From CAVVNP01 sp963800235 (GTDB lineage Bacteria; Actinomycetota; Acidimicrobiia; Acidimicrobiales; Iamiaceae): a stretch of DNA of 64,000 bases. The stretch is taken from the NCBI GenBank assembly GCA_963800235.1, contig CAWDAD010000001.1:1054001-1118000 (forward strand). Reading direction: 5' to 3'. A program made the position numbers and the translations under genes. The notes below the pieces were generated by a model that saw nothing but the letters and a program-made list of their open reading frames with translations, was not told the DNA's origin and did not search any database. The first letter of the stretch is position 1, and every line of letters begins with the position of its first letter. Positions 54,134 to 62,987 of the stretch are shown here, one piece after another.

Positions 54134-54475
54134 CTACAGCGCGTCGGTGCCCTCCTCGCCGGTGCGGATGCGGCGCACCCGGTCGAGCCCGTGGGCCCAG
54201 ACCTTGCCGTCGCCGATCTTGCCCGTGGCCGCCGCCCGGCTGATGGTCTCGACGACCTGGTCGGTGTCGGCGCTGTCGACCACGGCCTCGATCTTCACCT
54301 TGGGCACGTAGTCGATCTTGTACTCCGCCCCCCGGAAGGTCTCCGACTTGCCGCCCTGCCGCCCGAACCCCCGGACCTCGGTGACGGTGAGCCCGACCAG
54401 GTCGATGGCCTGCAGGGCCTCCTTCACGTCGTCGAGCTTGTGGGGCTTGATGATGGCGGTCACGAGATCGATCAC
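54134..54475 (-). CDS. glnB: P-II family nitrogen regulatory protein
   Basis: 113 residues from GTG 54475. Forms trimers that bind ATP, ADP and 2-oxoglutarate. IDLVTAIIKPHKLDDVKEALQ, the T-loop GFGRQGGKSETFRGAEYKIDYVPK with modifiable Tyr52 (family Tyr51), and AATGKIGDGKVWAHGLDRVRRIRTGE are conserved. No amtB or glnD lies alongside, so it is a stand-alone copy; GlnB versus GlnK is not certain. Confidence 0.93.
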   Translation of the reverse strand: MIDLVTAIIKPHKLDDVKEALQAIDLVGLTVTEVRGFGRQGGKSETFRGAEYKIDYVPKVKIEAVVDSADTDQVVETISRAAATGKIGDGKVWAHGLDRVRRIRTGEEGTDAL

Positions 54476-54641
54476 GGGCCACACCGTAGGAAGACGGCGT
54501 GTCGGTCGCGTGTGCCGATCGTGACGACACCCTGACCGGCGTCTGTCCGGGGCGGCCGTCGCCGGTGGCGCCGGATCTCGCACGGCCCGAGGCTCGGGTG
54601 CCGATACCCTGGGCCGGCACCTTGACAGCCAGCAACCTCAC

Positions 54642-55027
54642 GGGGCTGACCGGTTTCGACGTTGGGATCGGAAGGCGTTCGTGCGACCGGAGTTGCTCAG
54701 ACTCCTTAAACGGGGCACCCCAAGAAGCGCCAAGAGCGACTTCGCTCTCGCCGCCTAGTTTCCAACCCTTCTAGGCCAAGAGAGACACAGCGACCAGCGA
54801 TGGCACGCGGGGCCTGTCCACCACAGCCCGGCAACAGAAGTGGTGGAGGACCGCAGGGAGAGACCGCTGACGGCGTGAAAGACCGCTGACGCCGGGGAAA
54901 GACCCGGTGGCCGCTCCTCGGAGCAACCGACCCGGCGGTGGGCCAGCCACGAGGCCCGAGCACGGGAATGGTCGTAGCACGGTCGTCGACCGCTCGACGG
55001 ACGAGGGTTCGATTCCCTCCAGCTCCA
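54642..55027 (+). ncRNA. ssrA: Transfer-messenger RNA (tmRNA)
   Basis: The tRNA-like ends pair: 5' GGGGCTG with 3' CAGCTCC followed by A, and a T arm GAGGG-TTCGATT-CCCTC. GGGGCTGACCGGTTTCGAC is the standard tmRNA 5' sequence. The tag reading frame ends AKSDFALAA then TAG at about 54756-54758; the resume codon may be GGC or GCC upstream, so the tag length is uncertain (9-14 residues). CCA is not encoded. A GATACCCT box at about 54603 may be the -10. Confidence 0.95.
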
Positions 55028-55108
55028 CTCGGTGCCAGCGAACAGACGGTCCGGGCCGGTCGACGGCTCGGACCGTGGCGCGTGCGGGTCGATGCGAGAC
55101 TCGCCGCC

Positions 55109-56170
55109 GTGTACCTCGTCTACGGGCTGACCCGGTCGTACTTCACGCGCAAGGTCACCGGCTACCTCGACTACACCGACCGGCCGTGGCGGCTCGAGCC
55201 CGGGGCCAACCAGCACCCGGTGGCGGCCGAGGCGGGGTGGAACGGCGGCATCCCGGTGGTCACGGTGCCCTCCGGCGAGCCGATGTGGGACTCGAGCCTG
55301 CTCATCGAGCACCTCGACGGCGCCCCCGACCGACCGGCCGACGGCACGGTCCTCCCCCAGGATCCGACGCTGCGGTTCCTCGCCCACCTGCTCGACGACT
55401 TCTCCGACGAGTGGTTCTACCGGCCGGCGGTCGGCAGCCGCTGGAGCTACCCCGACAACACGGTCACCGCCGGCTGGCAGATCGCCCAGGAGATCGCCGC
55501 CACCGCGCCGGTGCCGGCCTCCTTCGTCCGCCCGATGCTGGTGGCGACCATGACCAACAGCCTGATCCGGCTGGGCGTCACCGCCGAGAACATCGAGGCG
55601 TGGATGCAGGAGGTCCTGGTGCCCTGGCTCCAGGCGCTCGACGCCCACCTCGGCGACGGGTACCTGCTCGGCGACCGGCCGTGCCTGGCCGACTTCGCCG
55701 TCTTCGGGGCGAACGAGGCCCACTTCGTCGGCGATCCGGTGTGCCGCGAGCTGGTCGACGAGCACGGTCCGGCCGTCGTCGCCCACACCGGCCGGCTGCT
55801 CGAGCCGCAGCACCAGACCTTCGGCGACTGGATCGAGCCCGAGGCCATCCCCGACTCGCTGGTGGCGGTGATCGCCCAGGCCGGCCGCCACTACCTGCCC
55901 TGGGTCGCCGAGGCGACGGTCGCGGGCTCGGCCACGGTGACCTTCGAGGACGGCACCACCGCGGACATCGCGTCGACGCCCTTCCTCGACCAGGCCCGGG
56001 GCATCCTCCTGGCCCGCTACGTCGAGGCCCGCTCGCCGGCCCTCGACGCCGTGCTCGAGGAGGCCGGCGTGCTGCGCTGGTTCGCCGACCACGTCGACCG
56101 GGCGACGGCCGTGCCCGACGTCTCCGCGCGCTCGCAGCCGAGCGACAACCGCCCGTACGCCGTCGACTGA
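55109..56170 (+). CDS. Glutathione S-transferase-family protein
   Basis: 353 residues from GTG 55109 (GTG 55082 is a weaker alternative). An N-terminal thioredoxin-like domain (YLVYGLTRSYFTRKVTGYLDY ... GIPVVTVPSGEPMWDSSLLIEHLD) and a helical C-terminal domain (WLQALDAHLGDGYLLGDRPCLADFAVFG) define the GST fold, with an extra C-terminal ~100 residues. No Cys or Ser catalytic motif is obvious. The substrate thiol may not be glutathione in an actinobacterium. Confidence 0.85.
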   Translation: MYLVYGLTRSYFTRKVTGYLDYTDRPWRLEPGANQHPVAAEAGWNGGIPVVTVPSGEPMWDSSLLIEHLDGAPDRPADGTVLPQDPTLRFLAHLLDDFSDEWFYRPAVGSRWSYPDNTVTAGWQIAQEIAATAPVPASFVRPMLVATMTNSLIRLGVTAENIEAWMQEVLVPWLQALDAHLGDGYLLGDRPCLADFAVFGANEAHFVGDPVCRELVDEHGPAVVAHTGRLLEPQHQTFGDWIEPEAIPDSLVAVIAQAGRHYLPWVAEATVAGSATVTFEDGTTADIASTPFLDQARGILLARYVEARSPALDAVLEEAGVLRWFADHVDRATAVPDVSARSQPSDNRPYAVD

Positions 56171-56223
56171 TCAGGGCTCCGACCGACCGGCGGCAGGGAC
56201 ACGGGCCGGGCCCGCCGGCGAGC

Positions 56224-56814
56224 TCAGCCGGCGAGGCCGGCGCGGAGGCGGTCGAAGGTGGCGGTGAGCAGCGCAGGCAGGTCGTCGGAGCCGTCGTCGG
56301 CCAGCCAGAGCTCGACCGCCACCCGCAGGGCGGTGGTGGTGGCCGCCACCACCAGCCGCAGGTCGAGCTCGGAGAGGCCGTCGGCCCGGCCCGAGGCCCG
56401 CATCCGCTCGACCAGGTCGGCCTCCCAGCGCTGCTGGCGCTCGGCCGAGCGGGTGCGCAGCGAGTCGGTCGAGCGGACCACCCGGGTGCGGGCCTGCAGG
56501 GCGGCCCGCTCGTCGGCGTAGTCGCGGGTCAGCACCCGCGCCGCCCCTTCGAGGGCGTCCAGCGGCGCCAGGCCGGCGGGCTGCTCGTCGAGGGCGTCGA
56601 GCAGGCTGGCCTTGTGGGCGTCGCCGTCGGCGAACAGCACGTCCTCCTTGGCCCCGAAGTAGCGGAAGAACGTGCGGGCGGACACGTCGCACGCCTCGGC
56701 GATCTCCTCGACGGTGACCTGGTCGAAGCCCCGCTCGTCGAACAGGCGGAGGGCGGTGCGGGCCAGCCGATCGTGGGTCCGCTCCTTCTTCCGCTCCCGC
56801 AGTCCGGCGCTCAT
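56224..56814 (-). CDS. TetR-family regulator
   Basis: 196 residues from ATG 56814. The helix-turn-helix is in THDRLARTALRLFDERGFDQVTVEEIAEACDVSARTFFRYFGAKEDVLF (residues 13-62). It is divergent from the MFS exporter at 56907 across 92 bases, the usual arrangement for a local repressor. Confidence 0.92.
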   Translation of the reverse strand: MSAGLRERKKERTHDRLARTALRLFDERGFDQVTVEEIAEACDVSARTFFRYFGAKEDVLFADGDAHKASLLDALDEQPAGLAPLDALEGAARVLTRDYADERAALQARTRVVRSTDSLRTRSAERQQRWEADLVERMRASGRADGLSELDLRLVVAATTTALRVAVELWLADDGSDDLPALLTATFDRLRAGLAG

Positions 56815-56853
56815 GACCCCCAGTGTGCCAGGTGCCACCGAAAAACGGCACGA

Positions 56854-56907
56854 TCTGTCGGTTGTCAGGTTGTGACAGAACTGGTCGCACCGCCATACTC
56901 GGCGCCG
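56854..56907 (+). promoter_or_regulatory. Promoter and inverted repeat of the MFS exporter gene
   Basis: TCTGTC (56854-56859) and GACAGA (56874-56879) are inverted 6-base arms around GGTTGTCAGGTTGT, a plausible TetR operator. TTGTGA (56870-56875) and CATACT (56894-56899), spaced 18, form a likely -35/-10 pair; transcription would begin at or just before the GTG at 56907, implying a leaderless message. Confidence 0.45.
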
Positions 56908-58577
56908 TGACCGAGCGCGAGATGCACGACAAGCGGTGGTGGACCCTGGCGGTGCTCTGCCTGAGCCTGCTCATCGTCTTCGTGGGCAACTCGAGCCTCA
57001 ACGTCGTGATCCCGACGCTGTCGACCAAGCTCGACGCCAGCAGCTCCGAGCTGCAGTGGGTCGTCGCCGCCTACTCGCTGGTCTTCGCCGGGCTGCTGTT
57101 CACCTCGGGGTCGATCGGCGACCGCTTCGGCCGCAAGGGCGCCCTGCAGCTGGGCCTGCTCGGCTTCCTGGTCGGCGCCGCCCTCGCCTCGCTGTCGACC
57201 CAGATGTGGCAGCTCATCGCCTGCCGGGCCTTCATGGGCGCCAGCGCCGCCTTCATCATGCCGTCGACCCTCTCGATCCTGGTCAACGTCTTCCCGCCCG
57301 AGGAGCGGGCCAAGGCCATCGGCATCTGGGCCGGCGTCACCGGCGGCGCCGGCGCCATCGGACCGGTGGCCAGCGGCTGGCTGCTCGGCCACTTCTGGTA
57401 CGGCTCGGTCTTCCTGATCAACGTGCCGATCATCCTGGTGGCCCTCGGCCTCGGCGTCTTCCTGGTCCCGAAGTCGAAGGACCCCGAGCAGGCGCCCGTC
57501 GACCTGGTCGGCGCCGGCCTGTCGGTCGTCGGCATCTCCTCGCTCGTCTACGGGCTGATCCAGGCGCCGGACAAGGGCTGGTTGAGCGCCGAGACGCTGG
57601 CCGCCTTCGCCCTCGGCGTGATCGTGCTGGCCCTGTTCGTCGCCTGGGAGCGGCGCTCGGCCGAGCCCATGCTCGACATGAGCTACTTCCGCAACGGCGC
57701 CTTCAGCACCGCCACCGGCGGCATGATCCTGGTCTTCCTGGCCATGTACGGCGTGATGTTCCTCATCACCCAGTACTTCCAGCTCATCCTCGGCTACAGC
57801 CCGCTGTCGGCCGCCCTGCGGTTCCTGCCCATCGCCCCGATCATGATGGTCGTCTCCCCGCTGACCCCCCGGATCGTCGAGAAGGTCGGCGCCAACCGAG
57901 CCGTCGCCACCGGCATGGGGCTGGTCGCCCTCGGCTTCCTCGGCTTCACCCAGCTCGACGTGCAGACCGCCTACCTGTACGTCCTGCTCTGCGTGTTCGT
58001 CCTGGTCAGCGGCATCGCCCTGACCATGTCGCCCATGACCGCGGCCATCATGTCGGCGGTCCCGCCCCGTCGGGCCGGCGCCGGCTCGGCCATGAACGAC
58101 GCCACCCGCGAGCTCGGCTCCGCCCTGGGGGTGGCGGTGCTCGGGAGCGTGGCCGCCTCCCGGTACGGGTCGGGGATCGCCTCGGCGGTGGCGCCGCTGC
58201 CGGCGGCCCAGCAGACGGCGGCACGGACCTCCCTCGGCGCCGCCCTCGAGATGGCCCGCCACCTGCCCGGGCAGATCGGCGCCCAGGTCACCTCGGCCGC
58301 CGAGCACGCCTTCGTCGGCGGCGTCCACGTGGCCGCCCTCACCGGCGCCATCCTCGCCGCCACCGCCGCCCTGCTCGTCCTGCGCTTCCTCCCCCGGCGC
58401 ATCGCCCAGCACGGGGCAGTCAACGGTCCGGTCGAGGCGGCCGAGGACGTCGCCGAGCTGGCCCTCGCCGGGGTCCCGCCGGTGTTCCCCGACACCGCCG
58501 CCGAGCTGGCCGACGACGCACCCGGCGGCGTGCCCGCCGACCTTTCCGACGGCGAGCCCGCGCTGCCCCAGACCTGA
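56907..58577 (+). CDS. DHA2-family MFS drug/proton antiporter (EmrB/QacA type)
   Basis: 556 residues with 14 predicted helices. SLLIVFVGNSSLNVVIPTLS (helix 1), GSIGDRFGRKGALQLG (loop 2-3 motif A) and GGAGAIGPVASGWLLG (motif C) are signatures of the DHA2 group. The last ~60 residues are an acidic cytoplasmic tail. GTG 56907 (or ATG 56922) starts it. Controlled probably by the divergent TetR gene. Confidence 0.93.
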   Translation: MTEREMHDKRWWTLAVLCLSLLIVFVGNSSLNVVIPTLSTKLDASSSELQWVVAAYSLVFAGLLFTSGSIGDRFGRKGALQLGLLGFLVGAALASLSTQMWQLIACRAFMGASAAFIMPSTLSILVNVFPPEERAKAIGIWAGVTGGAGAIGPVASGWLLGHFWYGSVFLINVPIILVALGLGVFLVPKSKDPEQAPVDLVGAGLSVVGISSLVYGLIQAPDKGWLSAETLAAFALGVIVLALFVAWERRSAEPMLDMSYFRNGAFSTATGGMILVFLAMYGVMFLITQYFQLILGYSPLSAALRFLPIAPIMMVVSPLTPRIVEKVGANRAVATGMGLVALGFLGFTQLDVQTAYLYVLLCVFVLVSGIALTMSPMTAAIMSAVPPRRAGAGSAMNDATRELGSALGVAVLGSVAASRYGSGIASAVAPLPAAQQTAARTSLGAALEMARHLPGQIGAQVTSAAEHAFVGGVHVAALTGAILAATAALLVLRFLPRRIAQHGAVNGPVEAAEDVAELALAGVPPVFPDTAAELADDAPGGVPADLSDGEPALPQT

Positions 58578-58640
58578 CCGTCCGCGGCCGGCGTCCGGCG
58601 CGCCCGCGGGCCGTCGGTGGCGGTGCCCCCGCCCGTGTCG

Positions 58641-59804
58641 CTACCGGCGGGGGTGCAGGGCCAGGAAGGTCCAGATGACCTGGCTGGAGTCGAGCTTCAG
58701 GTAGGGCGGACCGGTCTGACCCGACCCGCCGGTGGTGTGACCCATCCAGGCATGGGTGGCGCCGGTGACGGCCAGGAACTGCACCTCGGCCCCACCCCGG
58801 CAGCCGGCCCAGATGGTCGTCGCCAGGTCGTCGTTCTTCGGATCGACCGTCGAGGTCGGCGTCTTCTCGCAGTCGTCGGCCGCCGCCAGGGTGCTGGCGG
58901 CGTCCTTCGGCGGGTTGAACGACACGCCGGCCGCGCCCTGGCCCCTTCCCCCGTCGAAGGGGATGTTCTTGTCGGCCGTGCCGTGGATCTGCAGCACGGA
59001 CACCGGCTGGGAGGGGTGGCAGGAGCCGAGCTCGAGCGAGGACGACTGGACGCCGATGGCCACGATCCGGTCGGCCAGCTGGCACGCCAGGCGGAAGGCC
59101 ATGATCCCGCCGTTGGAGTGCCCGGCGGCCACCACCCGCGCCGGGTCGATCGGGTACCGCTGCTCGAGGTCGTCGAGGAGCAGCCGGACGAACCCGACGT
59201 CGTCGACGCCCTGCTTGACCGACGGGCCGCAGCACGCCCCGCCGTTCCAGGTGCGGATCGAGTCGGCGTTGGCGCCGACCCCGATGCCGTCGGGGTACAC
59301 CACGACGAAGCCGTTGGCCTCGGCCACCCCGTCGAAGCCGGAGTTCCGCTCGAACTGGTGGCCCCAGCCGAACCCGCCGTGCAGCGCGACGAGCAGCGGC
59401 ACCTTGGTGGCGGCGCTGGCCGTCTGCCCCCGCAGCGAAGTCGGCACGTAGACGTGGAAGGTGCGCCGGCGGCCGTCCGGCGTGGTGAGCGTCTCGTCGC
59501 TGGAGGTGCCCACCGGCGCCACCGCCGGCTTCGTGGTCCACGGTGCCGGGGCGCCCGAGGGCGACGGCGGGCGGCCGTCGGAGGAGGTCGGGGCGCCGGA
59601 CCCCGACGGCGGCGGAGCAGAGGCTCCCGAGCCCGATGCCGCCCCCGAGGAGAGCCCGGACCCGGACCCCGACGACGAGCAGTCGGCCGCCAGCAGGAGC
59701 GCCACGGCCGCTGCGCAGACGAGCGCGGCGCGGCGGCCCGCTGGACGGAGCGACGGGCGACGGAGCGCCTGGGGGCGCCGGTTCGGTGGACCCTGTCGCT
59801 GCAC
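58641..59804 (-). CDS. Alpha/beta-hydrolase lipoprotein, LpqC/PHB-depolymerase type
   Basis: 387 residues from GTG 59804, which is preceded by AGGGAG at five bases; the same frame is open to 59861. The lipobox is LLLAADC near residue 41, followed by a Ser/Gly/Pro linker. The catalytic domain has HGGFGWGHQF, CCGPSVKQGVDDVGF, the nucleophile GHSNGG, the acid in HGTADKNIPF and His in THAWMGH. It matches polyhydroxybutyrate depolymerase or feruloyl-esterase-like enzymes. Extracellular ester hydrolysis is expected. Confidence 0.88.
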   Translation of the reverse strand: MQRQGPPNRRPQALRRPSLRPAGRRAALVCAAAVALLLAADCSSSGSGSGLSSGAASGSGASAPPPSGSGAPTSSDGRPPSPSGAPAPWTTKPAVAPVGTSSDETLTTPDGRRRTFHVYVPTSLRGQTASAATKVPLLVALHGGFGWGHQFERNSGFDGVAEANGFVVVYPDGIGVGANADSIRTWNGGACCGPSVKQGVDDVGFVRLLLDDLEQRYPIDPARVVAAGHSNGGIMAFRLACQLADRIVAIGVQSSSLELGSCHPSQPVSVLQIHGTADKNIPFDGGRGQGAAGVSFNPPKDAASTLAAADDCEKTPTSTVDPKNDDLATTIWAGCRGGAEVQFLAVTGATHAWMGHTTGGSGQTGPPYLKLDSSQVIWTFLALHPRR

Positions 59805-59875
59805 CTGCGCTCCCTCGCTCGACGCCCGGCTCGCACGGCCGGCGCACCCGGATTCTGTCACCCCCCGTCCGTACG

Positions 59876-61105
59876 ATGGAACGCGTGATCGATCCGGCCG
59901 AGGCGAGCGACGAGGCGCTGCGACAGGCGTTGCTCGACACCGAGGCCGAGCGCCGCGCCCTCGACGCCCGCACGGCCAGGATCGCCGCCGAGCTCGAGCG
60001 CCGGGGCACCTGCGACCGCGAGCACGGGCACCGAACCGGGTCCTGGTTGGCGGCCCGCACCGACCTGCCGACCGGCAGGAGCCGCTACCGGGTGCAGGTC
60101 GCGGCCAAGCTCGTCCGGCACTTCCCGGTGCTCCTCCGCGCCCTCGCCGACGGCCGCATCTCCTGGCACCACGTCGAGGTGATCCACGAGGCCGCCAACC
60201 CGCGCGTCATCGACCTGGTCGTCCAGCTGCAGCAGGCGCTGGTCGACTCGGCCCGGGGGCTGGCCTTCGTGCGGTGGCAGCACGAGGTCGGTCGCGTCCT
60301 CCGCCAGCTCGACGCCGACGGCGGCCACGACCCCGCCCGCGACCAGCTCGACCGCGCCTACCTGTCGCTCGGCGTCGACGGCCGGGTGCACCTCGCCGGC
60401 AGCCTCGGCCCCGAGCTGGGGCTCGCCGTCAAGGCCGAGCTCGAGCGCCGGGCCGACGAGCAGTTCCGCATCGCCACCCGCGACCACCAGACCTGCGATC
60501 GCCTGGCAGTACCCTGCCGGGCCGAGCTGCTGGCCCGGGGCCTGCACGAGATGTCCCGTCGATCGGCGGCGCGCCGCCTCCACGACTCGGTACCGACCCG
60601 GCCCGAGATCATCGTCACCGTCCACGCCGACGCCGACGCCGACGGCGAGCTGCAGGCCTCGACCGCCGACGGCATCCCCGTCGCCCCCACCACCCTGGCC
60701 CGCCTCTGCCCCGATCCGGTCTGGCGGCGCATGTGGCTCGACCCGGACGGCACCCCGCTCGACCTCGGCCGCAGCCAGCGCCACGCCTCACCCCAGCAGC
60801 GGGCCGCCCTGGCGGTGCGCGACGGCGGCTGCATCTTCCCGGGTTGCGACGTCCCGGTCGGCTGGTGCGACGCTCACCACGTCACAACCTGGCTGCAGCG
60901 GGGCCCCACCGATCTCTCGAACCTGGCGCTCCTGTGCCGGCACCACCACGGCGTCACCCATCGCGCCGGGTGGACGATGCAGCGGTCCCCCGACGGACCC
61001 GGCCGGTTCCGCTGGGTCACCCCCGGCGGCGACGTGCTGCGCGGCCAGCGCCACGGGCAGCAGGCGGTCGAGCACCGACGACGAGTCGAGCCCCTCGGGG
61101 CCTGA
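59876..61105 (+). CDS. DUF222 and HNH endonuclease domain protein
   Basis: 409 residues. An N-terminal helical DUF222 region (AALDTEAERRALDARTARIAAELERRG... and TGRSRYRVQVAAKLVRHFPVLLRAL) is joined to a C-terminal HNH nuclease with CIFPGCDVPVGWCDAHHVTTW, then NLALLCRHHHGVTH. Actinobacteria often carry several copies of this family; its target is unknown, though a mobile or defence role has been suggested. ATG 59876, divergent from the esterase gene. Confidence 0.9.
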   Translation: MERVIDPAEASDEALRQALLDTEAERRALDARTARIAAELERRGTCDREHGHRTGSWLAARTDLPTGRSRYRVQVAAKLVRHFPVLLRALADGRISWHHVEVIHEAANPRVIDLVVQLQQALVDSARGLAFVRWQHEVGRVLRQLDADGGHDPARDQLDRAYLSLGVDGRVHLAGSLGPELGLAVKAELERRADEQFRIATRDHQTCDRLAVPCRAELLARGLHEMSRRSAARRLHDSVPTRPEIIVTVHADADADGELQASTADGIPVAPTTLARLCPDPVWRRMWLDPDGTPLDLGRSQRHASPQQRAALAVRDGGCIFPGCDVPVGWCDAHHVTTWLQRGPTDLSNLALLCRHHHGVTHRAGWTMQRSPDGPGRFRWVTPGGDVLRGQRHGQQAVEHRRRVEPLGA

Positions 61106-61135
61106 CCGACCGCCTGAGGCGGGGACGAGCTGCGG

Positions 61136-61390
61136 TCAGCTGTCCTCGGGGATCTCCTCCCACCACTGGCACCACCACTCCGCGCCCACGAGGATGCGCA
61201 GCTTCATGTGCCAGCAGTAGGAGATCTCCGCCGTCGGATCGAGGTAGTAGAGGCAGGTCTCGCACTTCTCGTCGCCCGAGGGATGCCCCTTCAGCACGGC
61301 GTTCGAGGAGAGGATCTGCAGCTCCATCGAGAGCTTCTCGTCGATCTCCTTGGGCTCCGGTGGGGGGATCTCGTAGTCGGAGTCAGCCAT
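61136..61390 (-). CDS. Small four-cysteine protein, possibly a HiPIP-like iron-sulfur protein
   Basis: 84 residues. Four cysteines C43-x2-C46-x12-C59-x14-C74 and a conserved aromatic tail (WWCQWWEE). The order C-x2-C...C...GxxWxC resembles high-potential iron-sulfur proteins, but those usually carry a signal sequence, absent here, so the match is suggestive only; a structural zinc site is the alternative. Begins 11 bases from the acyltransferase stop on the same strand. Confidence 0.6.
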   Translation of the reverse strand: MADSDYEIPPPEPKEIDEKLSMELQILSSNAVLKGHPSGDEKCETCLYYLDPTAEISYCWHMKLRILVGAEWWCQWWEEIPEDS

Positions 61391-61401
61391 GGCCGGAGAA
61401 C

Positions 61402-62082
61402 CTAGTGAACGGCGGCACCCGCTCCGGCACTCGGGCGCAGCACCTTGGCGGGCACCCCGCCGACGACGGCGCGGTCGGGAACCTCGCCCCGCACCACCGA
61501 TCCGGCGGCGACCACCACGTTGCGCCCGATGCGGCTCCCGGGCAGCACCACCGCGCCATGACCGATCCAGGAGCCGTCGCCGATCGACACCGGCTGGTGG
61601 ACGCCGAGCTGGTGGCCGATGGGCCGCTCCGGGTCGTCGAAGGCGTGGTTGGCGTCGGTGACGTACACGTCCTGGCCGAACCACACGTCGTCGCCGATCT
61701 CGATCGACTCGTGGGCCACGATGCCGGAGCGGAGCCCGATGACGCACCGGTCCCCGATGACCAGCGCCCGGGGCGGGACGTCGTCCTGCTCCATCGAGTA
61801 GCCCGCCGACAGGGTGGCCCAGCCGGCGACGAGGGTGTCACGACCCAGGTGGATGCAGGCCTCGCCGTACAGCGCCGAGGCGGGGAAGGCGATGAGGCTG
61901 CCCCGGCCGAAGGAGCCGAACCGGTCGGCGGCCCGGGTCCCGGGGGCGATGGCCCCCGCCGTGCGCAACCGCTCCCACCCGCGGTGGACGAGCGAGCTCA
62001 GCACCCGCCGGGTCAGCGCCTGCCGCCGGGTCTCCCCCGAGGGATCGATCTTGAACGGCACGCCGATGCGGAACCCGGTCAC
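61402..62082 (-). CDS. Hexapeptide-repeat (LbetaH) acyltransferase
   Basis: 226 residues from GTG 62082. Left-handed beta-helix turns such as LVIGDRCVIGLRSGIVAHESIEIGDDVWFGQDVYVTDANH, then IGDGSWIGHGAVVLPGSRIGRNVVVAAGSVV and VVGGVPAKVL, identify the maltose/galactoside O-acetyltransferase type with the catalytic His in DANH or nearby. It probably O-acetylates a sugar or cell-wall component. Followed by the small Cys protein. Confidence 0.88.
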   Translation of the reverse strand: MTGFRIGVPFKIDPSGETRRQALTRRVLSSLVHRGWERLRTAGAIAPGTRAADRFGSFGRGSLIAFPASALYGEACIHLGRDTLVAGWATLSAGYSMEQDDVPPRALVIGDRCVIGLRSGIVAHESIEIGDDVWFGQDVYVTDANHAFDDPERPIGHQLGVHQPVSIGDGSWIGHGAVVLPGSRIGRNVVVAAGSVVRGEVPDRAVVGGVPAKVLRPSAGAGAAVH

Positions 62083-62151
62083 GGGACGAGCACGGTACTC
62101 GGCGAGCGCCGCAGCGCCTCGTAGTGTCGGGCGATGCACCGGAGGAGGTGG

Positions 62152-62946
62152 ATGACGCCGGCGCGTTGGTCCGTCCTCGCCGGGCTCGCCGTGGCGCTCG
62201 TGCTGGTCGGCGCCCGGACCGTCGGCGAACGGTCGCCGGCGGCGGCCCGCTCCGTGTCGCACCGGACGCCGTCGGTCGCCCCCAACGCCCCCGCACCTGA
62301 CAGCTCGGCGCCGAGCACCGACGGGGCGCGGCGGGTGCTGGTCGTCGGCGACTCGCTGGTGTTCAACGCCGCTCCGCAGATCGGCGCGGTGTTCGAGCAG
62401 CACGGGGTCGAGGCCCGGTTCGTCGGCCACGGCGAGACCGGACCGCTGTCGGGCCAGGGCTGGTGGGCCCGCGAGGTCGGCTACCAGGTCCGGGCCTGGC
62501 ACCCGGACGTGGTCGTCGTCGAGGCGTGCTGCAACTACATGGTCGACGAGCCCGGCTACCTGCTGGCCGACGGCACCACCGCCGCGCCGGACTCGCCCGC
62601 CATGTTCGACGCCTGGACGGCGCAGGTCCACGACCTGCGGCACGAGGCCGAGGCCGGCGGCGCGAAGGTGCTGTGGGTCCTCACGCCCGACGCCGGGCCC
62701 CAGTGGTCGGTGACGTACCGGGACCGCGTCACCCACCTCAACCTGATCGCCGGCGGGCTGGGGGTGCCGTTGATCGACTGGCTCGGGGTCCTCGAGCCGA
62801 GCCGGACCTTCACCCCGACGATCCCCGGGCTCGGCGGGCCGGTGGCGGTGCGGACCCCCGACGGCCTCCACCTCACCGACGCCGGGAACCAGCTGGTGGC
62901 CGACGCGACCTGGCGACAGGTCGGCTTCTACCTGCCGGCCGCCTGA
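62152..62946 (+). CDS. SGNH/GDSL-family hydrolase or acyltransferase, membrane-anchored
   Basis: 264 residues from ATG 62152 (GGAGGAGG at 62141-62148; ATG 62134 is alternative). An N-terminal helix (WSVLAGLAVALVLVGA) anchors or exports it. The SGNH block I motif is VLVVGDSLVFNA (Ser near residue 66), and block V is DGLHLTDAG with D and H. Cys-Cys-Asn (EACCNYM) replaces the usual GxND block III. It probably de-esterifies or acetylates an envelope polysaccharide. Confidence 0.85.
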   Translation: MTPARWSVLAGLAVALVLVGARTVGERSPAAARSVSHRTPSVAPNAPAPDSSAPSTDGARRVLVVGDSLVFNAAPQIGAVFEQHGVEARFVGHGETGPLSGQGWWAREVGYQVRAWHPDVVVVEACCNYMVDEPGYLLADGTTAAPDSPAMFDAWTAQVHDLRHEAEAGGAKVLWVLTPDAGPQWSVTYRDRVTHLNLIAGGLGVPLIDWLGVLEPSRTFTPTIPGLGGPVAVRTPDGLHLTDAGNQLVADATWRQVGFYLPAA

Positions 62947-62987
62947 GCGGCGTCCCGCCGGCGGTGGGCCGGCCCCGATCGACGGGC

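Noticed and set aside
54476..54641. Strong sigma70-type promoter using TTGACA at 54622
   Set aside because: A -10 at the right distance would lie inside the mature tmRNA; a GATACCCT box further upstream is more plausible.
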